Source of the DNA: Prorocentrum cordatum
Taxonomy: Eukaryota; Sar; Dinophyceae; Prorocentrales; Prorocentraceae
Reading direction: 5' to 3'
Length of the DNA: 37,500 nt
NCBI GenBank assembly: GCA_963575745.1
Contig: CAUYUJ010017972.1
Coordinates: 1-37,500 of the forward strand
Shown: positions 17,952 through 28,148 of the stretch, piece by piece
Layout: every line of letters begins with the position of its first letter
Position numbering within the stretch: the first letter of the stretch is position 1
The notes under the pieces: model-generated
The model's database searches: none
What the model saw: the letters and a program-made list of their open reading frames with translations, nothing else
Told to the model about the DNA's origin: nothing
Made by a program: the position numbers and the translations under genes

Positions 17952-18118
17952 CTATATATATATATATATGTGTATACGTGTGTGTGTGTGTGTATGCATG
18001 TATGTATGCATGTATGCATGTATATATATATATATATATATACATATATATATGTGTGTAAGCATATGGATGTGTCGATACATATATATATATGTGTGTG
18101 TAAACATATAAACACCTA
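17952..18118. repeat. TA / GTAT / CATGTATG low-complexity tract
   Basis: (TA)n, (GT)n and (TGTATGCA)n runs, with (TA)n again at 18022-18050 and 18082-18091. Confidence 0.92.
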
Positions 18119-18174
18119 CACGACCACCCTTCGGGTGATAAGGAGGTTCGGGGGAAGGAGGAACCAACGTCTCA

Positions 18175-18420
18175 CTCGATCGGTTTCACGATCGATCTCA
18201 CTATCGATGCCACTATCGGTCTCGCTCGATCGATCTCACTCGATCAATCTTACAATCGATACCGCTCGATATTTTTCATTCGATCGATCTCACAATCGAT
18301 CTGACTATCGATCTCACAATCGATCTCACTATCGATATCACTATCGATCTCACGAACGATCTCACATTCGGTATGACTATCGGCCTCACGATCGATACCA
18401 CAATCGATATCACAATCAAT

Positions 18421-18425
<5 letters not shown>
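18175..18425. repeat. 12-bp minisatellite, CGATCTCACAAT
   Basis: From about 18283 the sequence divides cleanly into 12-mers of the form CGATCTCACWAT (CGATCTGACTAT, CGATATCACTAT, CGATACCACAAT and others). The earlier part is the same unit with slips. It reads as a tetrapeptide repeat such as YRSH/NRSH in one plus frame. It then passes directly into CAT repeats at about 18420. Confidence 0.93.
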
Positions 18426-19432
<1,007 letters not shown>

Positions 19433-19452
19433 CGGGACACCGGAGGGACACT

Positions 19453-19610
19453 GGCGGGACACGCGCGGCACCGGACGCAGGAAAGGAATCATTTGGTCCG
19501 GCCGCGCCTCAGCCTGAGCCGGAAGCGGGACACTGGCGGGACACCGCGCGGCACCAGTTGCGGAAGGGAATTATTTGGTCCGACCGCGCCTCAGCCACAG
19601 GAGACTTTCC
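19453..19610. repeat. Tandem duplication of about 80 bp ending in TTTGGTCCG
   Basis: GGCGGGACACGCGCGGCACC with its tail AATCATTTGGTCCGGCCGCG (from 19453) is repeated as GGCGGGACACCGCGCGGCACC with AATTATTTGGTCCGACCGCG (from about 19533), followed in both by CCTCAGCC. Several CGGGACACY units spaced 11-12 bp lead in from the CAT satellite (19423-19460). Confidence 0.85.
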
Positions 19611-19729
19611 TCTCGCCCGCCCACGCAACTTCGCCTCGCTCGCACGCACGGCACCCACGAACACGAAACCGAAACCGTTTTTCTGGTAGGGAAGCTCTCC
19701 GTTCCACTTCGATCTCACCCCCTCACCTC

Positions 19730-19732
<3 letters not shown>

Positions 19733-19767
<35 letters not shown>

Positions 19768-20310
19768 TTGTATATATATACACACATATATACATATATA
19801 CACATCGAATTATGAAAATATACACATACATGCATGCATGCATATCCACATAGTTTCCGATATACCGACCTACATACCGACCTACATGCAAACATACATA
19901 CAGACACACGTGCATATGCATTGATTTATGTAAATATACACATGCGTGTAAATCCATGCATATATGTATCCATATAGCATGCATATGTATGGGAACCATA
20001 TGTGCGTAAATATGTTCATGCATATATGCATGTAAATAGGTACGTGTACGTATACCTATATCTGTATATATTTGTGTATGTAGACATGTGTACAGATGCC
20101 GATATGTCCATACACATGTAGATATAGACCTGCATGTGTAGAGATGTCCGCCGATCGATACATAAATATATATACACACGTGTGCCTATATATCGGTATG
20201 CCTAGATAGGTGCGTTTAAACATGTATATACACACATATGTGAAAACACATCGAAAAATATACATGTATGTGTGGGTGCCGATCCATATGTGTATATATG
20301 TAGATGTATC
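19733..20310. repeat. TA and TATG/ATGCATAC low-complexity region
   Basis: (TA)n at 19733-19765, followed by about 500 bp dominated by ATAC, ATGC, GTAT and CATA words. No coding potential beyond repeat-driven frames. Confidence 0.85.
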
Positions 20311-20403
20311 GTTTCCGGTCTATCTATCGATATTATTTCTTTCGGACGCCCTCTGTCACCACGGTGACAGGCCTAAAACTGGGAAGAAAAAGGAGGGGGA
20401 CGG

Positions 20404-21430
20404 CTATACGCGCGTCCGCTTATCATGCTTCGATCGCCTACTAAATCGTGAAACGAACGAGACAGCGTCGTCTAAGGCGACGGTCTAGGCGGTGAAAGAT
20501 AAGACCGGCGTTTCGAAATATATGCCGCGAAATGCCACGGGAAATGTGTGACGATGGCCGTGTTGGCCAACAACGGCTTCGACAACCCAAGCGGCCGCCG
20601 AAGAGCGTCCGTGTCGGCTGCCACCGTCGGAATGGCATATAAAATTCGACATGGAAGGACAATAATTGTCACTGCAGACGCGACCTCCTTCATCCGTGTA
20701 CGACCAATGTCCATTCGAAAGTTGGCCAAAAAGTCGGCGATCTTGCTACAGCTGCGCTGTTGCCAAACGACTGGGTCCGCTGCGCGCGAGGCTGGCATCA
20801 AAGCGTCTGAAGGCAGGGGACAGCGAAGCGTCCTGGAGCGGAGCGTGTCCACAAATGACCTCCGCAAGCGGCTTACAGTCTACAACAAAAGTCAGGCAGT
20901 TGCATTCACGCCAAAAACTAATGAGAGTGCAACTCAGAACATGTGAGACGCAACCATTTTTCAAATTGTCGCTGCCGCTCTTGATCCGCTTGGCACCACG
21001 TGGTCTGGCAGTGGGATCTCCTTCAGCCCGTGCACACGGGCCCAGGCAATGTCCACAGCGTGCAGATTGTACGAACGAGCTGCGGGCGCAAGGCTCTCCA
21101 TGCCTGTATAATCCATACATGCGTCTCACAGGACCCAACGCCAAGCAGAAGACATCCTCCCGTTTGATGCGGTAGCCCATGCCGTTGTGCACTATGCCTT
21201 CTGCTCGCCGTCGCCTTTCTAGATGTTTGTCCTTGACGGTCTCCCAAATGCCGGGTCACGGTAGGAACGGGCCGTGGCAAGAAGGTTGAAGGAAGCGGGT
21301 GAACAGAACTGGTTCTCCCTCCATGCGTGATCGAAGACGAAGTGTAGAATCCTATGGTGTATCTGGTTCACGCCTCCTGCAACGAACAATTGTTTGATCA
21401 TGAGGGAAGTGCGGCCGTTGTAAGACATGA
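20404..21430 (-). pseudogene. Decayed retroelement-like gene with RNase H motifs
   Basis: Read from 21430 downward, protein-like patches alternate between frames: HRILHFVFDHAWRENQFC; ERRRRAEGIVHNGMGYRIKR; DYTGMESLAPAARSYNLHAV and AWARVHGLKEIPLPDHVVP; LTFVVDCKPLAEVICGHAPL (D codon 20878-20880); KIADFLANFRMD (D codon 20733-20735); CHSDGGSRHGRSSAAAWVVE (D codon 20626-20628); FTA-stop-TVALDDAV. SDGGSR with the following AAAWVVEA fits RNase H strand 1. The TAG at 20485-20487 lies where the second catalytic acidic residue is expected. VVDCKPL and IADFLAN fit the third and fourth RNase H motifs. At least five frame changes are needed, so it is dead. RNase H assignment is from motif knowledge; the element class is inference. 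Confidence 0.65.
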
Positions 21431-21518
21431 GTCGTTATTCTGGCCGGCGCCTCAACTTGAGGCCTTTCCGTAAAAGCCCTAGCTCCCACCTGCGCTAGAC
21501 ATTAAATATGTGTATGTG

Positions 21519-21538
21519 TATATATATATATATACACA
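21519..21538. repeat. Short (TA)n run
   Basis: GTGTATATATATATATATACAC, an alternating TA stretch. Confidence 0.9.
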
Positions 21539-21664
21539 TGTATCCGCCGCCGTGCCGCTGGACAAGGAGTAGGTGTGTCCTCAGGTCCTTCGCCTAAAAT
21601 CCCTTGGAGTCTTCTGGGGCTTCTTGCGTGCACCCTGGGGTCCAGCGCATCTTGTCGCATGATC

Positions 21665-22105
21665 GTTGCGGGCCCAAGAGGGCCCCAAGACGGGCCAAGA
21701 GGGCCCCACGAGTCCCCAAAGACGGTCCAAGGGGACCCCGAGACGCTGAAGATCGTTCCAAGACACCCACGATGGTCATAAGATGGCCCAAGAGGCCGCC
21801 AAGTCGCCCCAAAAGGCCTCCAAGAGGCCTCCCAAGAGGGCCCCAAGAGGCAATCATAGATGTTCCTAAGGTTTCTGATCGATGTTGGCGTTCTCGCCTA
21901 TTCTGTTTCCCGACGCCCCGAGATGGCTCAAAGTCCCCAAGACCAACCCAAGACGGCCCAAGAGTCCTCCAAGAGGGCCCCAAAACAGCCTAAGAGCGCC
22001 CCAAGACGGCCCAAGAGGCGCCCAAGACGGCCCAAGAGGGCCTTAAGACGGATAAGCCTTCCGAACCAAGAGGGCTCCAGGAGGCCCCAAGAGGCGTCCA
22101 AGGGC
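21665..22105 (+). repeat. Helically phased CCAAG array (main copy)
   Basis: CCAAG (or CCACG, CCGAG, CCAAA) starts at 21674, 21685, 21695, 21706, 21716, 21727, 21738, then 21758, 21768, 21788, 21799, 21809, 21820, 21832 and 21843; and again at 21937, 21948, 21958, 21969, 21980, 21990, 22001, 22011, 22022 and 22032. The mean step is about 10.5 bp. The two blocks are separated by a non-repetitive stretch of about 90 bp. Frames across it are proline-rich and open because of the repeat. Confidence 0.85.
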
Positions 22106-22712
22106 TTTGGTGCAGCTCCCGATGGGGCCAAGAAACGCTGTACTGGATGTGCGAAAATGCCAAATTGGGCTTCCAGGACGCATGCGGAGGGTCCCACTGG
22201 GGGAGCTTTGGTGCAGCTCCCTATGGGGCCACGAAACGCTGTACTGGCTGGGTGAAATGCCGAATTGGGTTTCTGGGACGCATGCAAACGGTTCCTCCTG
22301 GGGGCTTTGGTGCAGCTCCCTATGGGGCCACGAAACGGTTGGTGAAAATGCCGAATTCATTCCTTCCGAACAGTCCCACTGGGGGCTTTGGTGCAGCTCC
22401 CTATGGAGGCACGAAACGCTGTACTGGGTTTGCGGGACGCATGCGGACGGTAGCACTGGGACCTTAGGTGGGGCTACTGGGTGTGCGGGACGCATGCGGA
22501 CGGTAGCACTGGGACCTTCGGTGGAGCTCCCTGTGGGACCGCGAAACGCTGTACTGGGTGTGCGGGACGCATGCGGACGGTAGCACTAGGACCTTCGGAG
22601 GGGCTCCCTATGGGGCCACGAAACGCTGTACTGGGTGTGCGGGACGCATGCGGACGGTAGCACTGGGACCTTCGGTGGGGCTCCCAATTGGGCCACGAAA
22701 CGTTGAGGGGTT
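22106..22712. repeat. Minisatellite of 77-130 bp units
   Basis: Each unit carries GCAGCTCCCTATGGGGCCAC, GAAACGCTGTACTGG, GGGACGCATGCGGACGGTAG and CACTGGGACCTT, or variants. GAAACG starts near 22132, 22233, 22332, 22413, 22543, 22621 and 22697. The last units (77-78 bp) are the most alike. The array stops at a (GAT)n run. Confidence 0.9.
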
Positions 22713-22721
22713 TGCTGAAAC

Positions 22722-22724
22722 GGG

Positions 22725-22769
<45 letters not shown>

Positions 22770-22865
22770 GGAGGAGGAGGAGGAGGAGGAGGAGGAGGAG
22801 GAGGAGGAGGGTGGTGATGGAAGAGGGAGGAGGGGAGGAGGAGGAGAAGGAGGAGGAGGAGGAGG
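22722..22865. repeat. (GAT)n then (GGA)n
   Basis: GAT at 22724-22767 switches sharply to GGA, which is pure to about 22810 and then decays. It abuts the minisatellite. Confidence 0.96.
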
Positions 22866-23160
22866 ACGCGGGGACCGTTATTCCAAAACGAGAACAGAAC
22901 ACCACAGGATGGTTGGGAAAAAGAGGAAGAGGAAGAGAGGGAGAGGCATACATGTGTAGATATGTGTATACAAACATATGTGCATACACGTGAATACATG
23001 TTACAGATGCGCGTCTATTTTTGTATAGACATAGGACAGAAAGAAATAACCAGTACCATCAAGGATAGACAAACCTAGAGAAAGACAAGAAGAATGAGCA
23101 GGGACAGGGGGGATGAAAAAACGATGACCTCAAAGAGGACGAGCGTATAATGCGAGTACA
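22866..23160. other. Spacer without a recognised gene
   Basis: Purine-rich and then ACATATGTG-type sequence. Nothing supported. Confidence 0.5.
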
Positions 23161-23508
23161 ATGAGCGCACGCAGAGGGGACAAGGCGGAAGACGTGCACA
23201 ATGAGGACGGAAGAGGAGGAGGAGGAGGAGTAGGAGGAGGAGGAGAAGGCCGAGCAGGAAGGCCAGGAGGGGGGAAGGGGGGATGGATGAGGAAACCACT
23301 CAAGGAGGAGGACGGGACGCCACGACTCCAAGGGCCAGCAGGTCGCGGCGACAGGAAAGCACAGCTGAAGCCGTGCTCGCCCGCGAAAAGAGAACGGGCA
23401 GCTGTGGCAAACGGAGGGCACCTCCGTGAACGTGCACTCTCCGAGGCCAGCGCGGGCTCCCTGGATCGGCGCCGGACCCCCTGGCGGCGCCGCCGACGCC
23501 GCCTCTAG
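23161..23508 (+). CDS. Hypothetical basic/glycine-rich open frame (115 codons)
   Basis: ATG at 23161 opens MSARRGDKAEDVHNEDGRGG, then a GGA-driven polyglycine stretch, then WMRKPLKEEDGTPRLQGPAG and a basic C terminus ending at TAG 23506-23508. The non-repeat parts are protein-like and rich in charged residues. The minus strand is also open (23300-23752). No family recognised; it may be a coding exon or chance in GC-rich DNA. Confidence 0.22.
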   Translation: MSARRGDKAEDVHNEDGRGGGGGVGGGGEGRAGRPGGGKGGWMRKPLKEEDGTPRLQGPAGRGDRKAQLKPCSPAKRERAAVANGGHLRERALSEASAGSLDRRRTPWRRRRRRL

Positions 23509-23863
23509 TGCGCTCTGCGCTCTGGGGGGCCAGCGCCGATCCAAGACGCCCGCGCGGGAGAGAGCGGACGAGGAGGGCGGGAACATGGAGGAAGGCCAAG
23601 AAAGCAAAGACGAGTTGGCGGGCGCTGACGCAGAGGGGAGGAAAACGAGGACAAGAGCAAACACGACCACTGCGTCCGCCGGCGGAGGCACCTGCTTGCA
23701 CTTCGAGAGGACATACCTGGTCGGCCAGCGCAGGGAAAGATGCAACACACACGTGTGGGCATGGCCCCCTGAAGTCCAGTATGCGGGGCTCCGCACTTAC
23801 ACGAGCGCCCCCCCCTGGGAACCTTTGATTTTCGGTGTGGAAAAGAACTGTCGTAAGTCATAG
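23426..23863 (+). CDS. Hypothetical open frame (145 codons)
   Basis: In another plus frame overlapping the previous one, this reads an Ala/Pro/Arg-rich lead-in, an acidic patch (ADEEGGNMEEGQESKDELAG) and then GGTCLHFERTYLVGQRRERC and VWAWPPEVQYAGLRTYTSAP. The overlap with 23161-23508 suggests one gene with a frameshift or intron, or neither. No recognised domain. Confidence 0.25.
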   Translation: MNVHSPRPARAPWIGAGPPGGAADAASSALCALGGQRRSKTPARERADEEGGNMEEGQESKDELAGADAEGRKTRTRANTTTASAGGGTCLHFERTYLVGQRRERCNTHVWAWPPEVQYAGLRTYTSAPPWEPLIFGVEKNCRKS

Positions 23864-23869
23864 AACCTA

Positions 23870-24400
23870 TCAGTCCTATGATCCCCGCTGCCCTGCCAGC
23901 CTCCTCCCTCGTACAGTCTTTCGGCAACCAAAATGAAAGCTAAATGTGGAACGAAGTGCCTCTTTGGCCATGGACGCGCCACATCGTATGCGGCGCTAGA
24001 GGAACAACCACGGACGATCTCCTCCCTGACTCAAGCTGTTCCTGGTCTCTGCGCCCTGACCGTACGCCAAGAGGAAGGAGGACGAGGAGAGGAGGGGTAG
24101 GAGGGGGGCAGTGTCGACTGGAAGCGTCAAGGGGGCGTCAACCCCGCCGACAGCCCCACTGCGACCCCCGTCGCGGGCAGCCGCCGCGCGCCGAAGGCTC
24201 TCCGACCCCCGTCGCGGCGCGACGACGAGGCGAGGTTGACCCCCATCGGGGGGGTACCCCCCCACACTAATGAAGAAACCCAGAGTACCCTTGCATCCTT
24301 CCCTTTCGGCCCATTCTTGGCCGCTTTCGCCGGCCGCCCCCCGCTCGATGAGTGTCGGCATGCCCTTCCAAGGCCCTTGCATCCTATCGTGCATCCTGAT
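23870..24400. other. Spacer with GCGACCCCCGTCGC hairpins
   Basis: GCGACCCCCGTCGCGG at about 24160 and CGACCCCCGTCGCGGCG at about 24206 are near-identical self-complementary units. GTCAACCCCG and GGTTGACCCCC at the outside (24138, 24234) form a larger weak inverted repeat. No gene supported. Confidence 0.5.
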
Positions 24401-24406
24401 GATGCG

Positions 24407-24599
24407 GGTTGACTGCCTACCTACCAGACCACCCCAACCCAACCCGAAGACCCGAATTTGACCCGAATTTCGGGTTGGGGGGGATACGGGTTCCATGTGT
24501 TTTTTCAATGTTCCCCGACCGCCCCCCACTAGAAATAGGGGGCAAATTGAGGCCTTCGGGTTGGGTTGGGATGGTTTGGTGGGTGGTGATTGACTGCAC
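24407..24599. mobile_element. Foldback element, arms ending in CCCAACCCAACCCGAAG
   Basis: The left arm (24407-24449, GACTGCCTACCTACCAGACC then CCCAACCCAACCCGAAG) is the imperfect inverse of 24553-24599 (CTTCGGGTTGGGTTGGG ... GGTGGTGATTGACTGC). Arms are about 43 bp and about 80% paired. No open frame of note inside. Confidence 0.8.
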
Positions 24600-24707
24600 T
24601 TCCTGAGACCTCCTCGGAGGTGCCTGGAAGCGCACCACGAGGGCCGAAGAGCCGCAGAGGCTCACCAAGAAGGGACCCGCAGCGCTCCAAGGCGGCTTAG
24701 GGGGCCA

Positions 24708-24841
24708 CATGCAAACCCTACCCCTACCCCCCCCGACTTCTGAGGGGGAGGGTGGGGATCACTTCGCTCGGGAGCTCCCGAACGAAATGAACCCCACCCT
24801 CACCCTCAGAAGTCGTGGGAGGTAGGGGTAGGGTTCGCATG
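24708..24841. mobile_element. 134-bp near-perfect palindrome (foldback), copy 2
   Basis: CATGCAAACCCTACCCC to GGGTAGGGTTCGCATG, symmetric about GGGAGCTCCC as in copy 1 at 12059-12194. TAGGGGGCCACATGC on the left and GTGACCACCTA on the right suggest ends a few bases outside the stated limits (about 24698-24851). Confidence 0.85.
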
Positions 24842-25129
24842 TGACCACCTACGGCTGTCACCGAACCCCGGGAGACACGTATCAGCGAAGATTCCAGTGG
24901 CGCATCAGTTGCCAAGGCAGCGTTCGAAGAGGGCCCCTCAAGCCGCGGAGGATCGCAACACGGGCCCAACAACACTTCGCCCCTAGAGGGCACCAAGAGC
25001 GGCCCGAGAGGGCCGTGGAAGCCGCAGAGGACCCAAAATGGAACCCAAAAGCGCCCCAGCGCACCCAGGAAGTATGTACCAACCAAGGGTCTGGTGATAC
25101 ATGATTTCCCGAGGCCCCAATCGCTCTCC

Positions 25130-25215
25130 GAAGGGGGCCCAAAACGCTCCAAGAGGGCCCCAGAACCCGCAGAGGACCCAAATAGGAGCCCCAGATTACC
25201 CCAAAGCGCCCCAAC
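25130..25215 (+). repeat. Phased CCAAR array
   Basis: CCAAAA, CCAAG, CCAGA, CGCAGA, CCAAA, CCAGA, CCAAA and CCAAC start near 25139, 25149, 25160, 25169, 25179, 25190, 25200 and 25211. A looser version occupies 24930-25070 (GCCCAACAACA, CACCAAGAGCGG, CCCGAGAGGG, CCCAAAATGG). Confidence 0.65.
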
Positions 25216-25224
25216 CAAGCACCC

Positions 25225-25235
25225 GACGACGACGA

Positions 25236-25286
<51 letters not shown>

Positions 25287-25476
25287 GGACGACGACGGGG
25301 ACGACGACGACGATGACGGGGACGACGACGGGGACGACGACGAGGACGACGACGACGACGACGAGGACAAGGACGAGGACGACGACGACGACGAGGACGA
25401 GGACGAGGGCGACGACGACGACGACGAGGACAAGGACGACGACGACGACGACGATGACGGCGACGACGACAACGAC

Positions 25477-25508
<32 letters not shown>

Positions 25509-25641
25509 CGGCGATGGCGACAGTGACGACGACGGCGATGGCGACGACGGCGGCGGACGACGATGCCGACGGCGACGCCGATGCCGACGCCAACGCCGAC
25601 GCCGACGATGACGACGACGGCGGCGACGACGACGACGACGA

Positions 25642-25688
<47 letters not shown>

Positions 25689-25759
25689 CAAACGACGACA
25701 ACGACGACGACGACAAAGACAACGACAAAGACGACGACTACGACTAAGACGACGACGGG

Positions 25760-25798
<39 letters not shown>

Positions 25799-25870
25799 AA
25801 AGACGACGTCGTGTGTACACCGCCATGGCAATCACCACGACAATCACGACCACGACAACGGCGACGACGG
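25225..25870. repeat. (GAC)n satellite with GGC, GAG and GAT variants
   Basis: About 650 bp of GAC trinucleotides with zones of GGGGAC, GAGGAC, GGCGAC and AAAGAC. It reads as polythreonine or polyaspartate on plus and polyvaline, polyserine or polyarginine on minus. Confidence 0.97.
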
Positions 25871-25899
25871 CGGCGGCGCCAGCGGCGGCGACGTTGACC

Positions 25900-26060
25900 G
25901 ACGTCGTCAGGAGGCCTCCAAAGGTCTCCCCCGAAGTCTCCAGAGGCCCCGAGGCCTCTGGAGGCCCAAGGAGGGCCCAGAACGTCATGAGGCCTCCAGA
26001 TTGGAGGTCGTCCCCGAAGTCGGAGCTCCAGAAAGGGCCCAGAACGTCAAACAACCCTGA
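25900..26060. repeat. AGGCCTCCAGA-type repeats
   Basis: GAGGCCTCCAAAGG, TCTCCAGAGGCC, GAGGCCTCTGGAGGCC and ATGAGGCCTCCAGA recur, with CCCAAGGAGGGCCCAG and GAAAGGGCCCAGAACG related to the CCAAG arrays. Several are short palindromes. Confidence 0.5.
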
Positions 26061-26079
26061 ACGTCGATCCTCGATGGCG

Positions 26080-26245
26080 ACGCCAACACGACGACGGCGG
26101 CGACGACGGCGGCGACGACGGCGACCACGACGACGACCGACGTGGAAACAACCGGAGGTCTCTAGAGGTCCCCAGCAGAGGCTACCGTGAACCTCGATGC
26201 TCGACGACGACGGCGGTTGCGGCGGCGACGTCGTCGTCGTCGTCG
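26080..26245. repeat. Decayed (GAC)n/(GGC)n
   Basis: CGACGGCGGCGACGACGG-like runs at 26088-26140 and 26200-26245. Confidence 0.8.
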
Positions 26246-26395
26246 GCCTGCCCCTCGAGAAGGGTGGGCAGAAGAAGACATGAGGTGGGATTCTGGTCGA
26301 CTCGAGCTCGTGGTCTCGAAGACTGCATTTACGAAGCCGGAGGAGCGAGGAGCAGGAGGGGAAAGGCGGAGGAGGGTGAGGGCGGAAAATAGATG

Positions 26396-26527
26396 AACAA
26401 AAAAATGCATTAACATAAACTTTCGGAGATCCGCGCGGACTGCTCGGATCGACGCTGACCCCCCTCCGTGGCGCCGGTCCATGACTTCCGCGCGGAGCTC
26501 CGAAAATTGATGTTTATGCACTTGTTT
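26396..26527. mobile_element. 132-bp foldback element
   Basis: The left arm, AACAAAAAAATGCATTAACA with ACTTTCGGAGATCCGCGCGG, pairs imperfectly with the right arm, TCCGCGCGGAGCTCCGAAAA with TTGATGTTTATGCACTTGTT. Arms are about 42 bp with a loop of about 47 bp. Confidence 0.75.
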
Positions 26528-26529
26528 CT

Positions 26530-26948
26530 TCCGGGCAAGAGCAGACGGCCACAGGTCGCCTTCGACGCGTGCACCCGTCGACGCGGCGGGCGTCAGTGGA
26601 GTTCACGCGGAAGCAGAAGCAATGCCGACGAGGAAAAATTTACAGGAGCGTTATAACGGCTGCCGATGGCCTCAATCAAAAAATCAGGGGAATCCCTGAC
26701 TCAAGCCGCCATCGCGACGGCTTCGAAGTAGCTCTGGCCCGCAGGGTAGACGAGGGCCCGCCGACGAGACTGGACTGACACCGTGGCATGTTCGAAAGCA
26801 TGCAGGCCGCATGCGCTCCCAGTCTGGACTCCCGAACGTGAGGCGGCAGTGTTGACGAATGGTTGATCCACGGTATTGGGATGGTGAGCGGCATCAGGTG
26901 TTCTGGGATCGGAGGGAAATGGGGTGCGGTCGCAGGGTCCATGGAAAC
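26530..26948. other. Spacer, no gene supported
   Basis: A minus frame of 92 codons (26676-26954) and a plus frame ending ARRVDEGPPTRLD at 26778 are both open. Neither shows a domain. No repeats evident. Confidence 0.4.
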
Positions 26949-26992
26949 TGCCACGGGGAAGAAGAAGAAGAAGAAAACGAAGAAGAAGAAGC
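26949..26992. repeat. (GAA)n run
   Basis: GAAGAAGAAG with a few GAAAACG breaks. Confidence 0.95.
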
Positions 26993-27079
26993 GCGCACTG
27001 TCCGTCCGTCGGGACCGGCCCTAGCAGGGCGGCGCGGGGGGGGCCAGTCCTCAGGAGTCGTCCTGATGCGGAAAGTCGG

Positions 27080-27260
27080 ATGCCTGAGGCTGGATGTCGG
27101 CGTGTTGATTTGGGGCTAGATGGGTGGGAGTGACTGGAGGCTGGAGGTCGCAGTGCTTTGTGGGTAAACGGTGGAGGTCGAAAGCCGGATACTGCAGGTA
27201 AGAGGTCGGTGTGCTGAACTGGTGGAGGTTGGAGGTCGATAGATGGAGATGGAAGTGGAA
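27080..27260. repeat. Degenerate GGAGGTCG minisatellite
   Basis: GGATGTCGGCGTG, GGAGGTCGCAGTG, GGAGGTCGAAAGC, AGAGGTCGGTGTG and GGAGGTCGATAGA recur at about 30-45-bp steps, each next to a CTGG or GGTGG element. Confidence 0.6.
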
Positions 27261-27336
27261 CATCGGAATACAGGGGCTAGAACTTGGAGTGATGAGCACT
27301 GAGTTGGAGCCGGAGAAGCTGAAGCCGGAGAACCTA

Positions 27337-27401
27337 ATGATGATGATGATTATGATGATGATGATGACGACGATAGTGATGATGGTGGTGGTGACGATGA
27401 C

Positions 27402-27483
<82 letters not shown>

Positions 27484-27650
27484 ATGATGACGATGATGAT
27501 GCTGATGACTATGGTGATGATGATGATGCTGATGATGATGGTGATGGTGATGGTGATGGTGATGGTGCTGATGGTGATGGTGGTGATGACGACGACGACG
27601 ACGATGATGATGATGATGGCAATGCTGATGATAACGATGATGCTAATCAT
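27337..27650. repeat. (GAT)n satellite
   Basis: GAT/ATG units, purest at about 27402-27480, with GGT and GAC variants to the right. Confidence 0.97.
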
Positions 27651-27665
27651 GGTGGTGATGATAAC

Positions 27666-27794
27666 CTGATCGGCATAATAGGTCGGTACGTCCATGTAGA
27701 GGGGATGCAGCTCGGGGGGCGGGAGCCTTGCGGGCATCTGTTGAGTGCCCAGGGATGCCACGGTGCGCATCTGCGGAATGCCCGTGCTGCGCAA
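27666..27794 (-). CDS. Possible short coding fragment beside the GAT array
   Basis: The minus strand reads PQMRTVASLGTQQMPARLPP and then ELHPLYMDVPTYYADQV before running into the GAT satellite. The composition is protein-like and non-repetitive, but the piece is only about 40 residues. It may be an exon end or chance. Confidence 0.18.
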
Positions 27795-27975
27795 GCGGCC
27801 GTGGCGGCGCGGCGTGCGGGAGCGCGCCGCCCCTCCGGGGCGCCCGGGTCGCTGCAGGTAGCGCCGGTCCGCAGCCGACTGCGAGGAACGTGTGGTGAGG
27901 TCGTTGGCGTCACGGCGTCTGATGCGTTCGCACGGTTGGAGGCGGAGACGGTGTCATCGACTGCAGGGGAGGCCA

Positions 27976-28148
27976 GTCGAGAAGAAGCCTTCCACAGGAA
28001 GCTCAACCCTGAGACCCCAGGACGTCCATCGATGTCTGGTCTGGGAACGTCACGCTTTCCGTCGCAAAAGCATCGAAGCCCAAGGAACCCAGGGTACCCT
28101 GGAAACGAGCAGGGTGTCTCTTGGCATGGGCCCCCACTGTATCTCGCA
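27976..28148 (+). mobile_element. Dispersed MITE-like repeat, copy A
   Basis: About 175 bp matching the reverse complement of 29705-29884 at roughly 85%: CCTTCCACAGGAAGC, CAACCCTGAGACCCCAGGAC, GGGAACGTCACGC, GCAGGGTGTCTCTTGGCATG, GGCCCCCACTG. The outer left terminus is degraded (CCAGTCGAG). Confidence 0.8.

Noticed and set aside
21860-22583. Plus and minus frames across the phased array and minisatellite
   Set aside because: The peptides repeat with the DNA unit, and the frame changes with unit length (77-130 bp), so no stable protein is implied.
24724-26060. Very long polyserine/polyvaline/polythreonine/polyarginine frames
   Set aside because: Produced by the GAC satellite on both strands.
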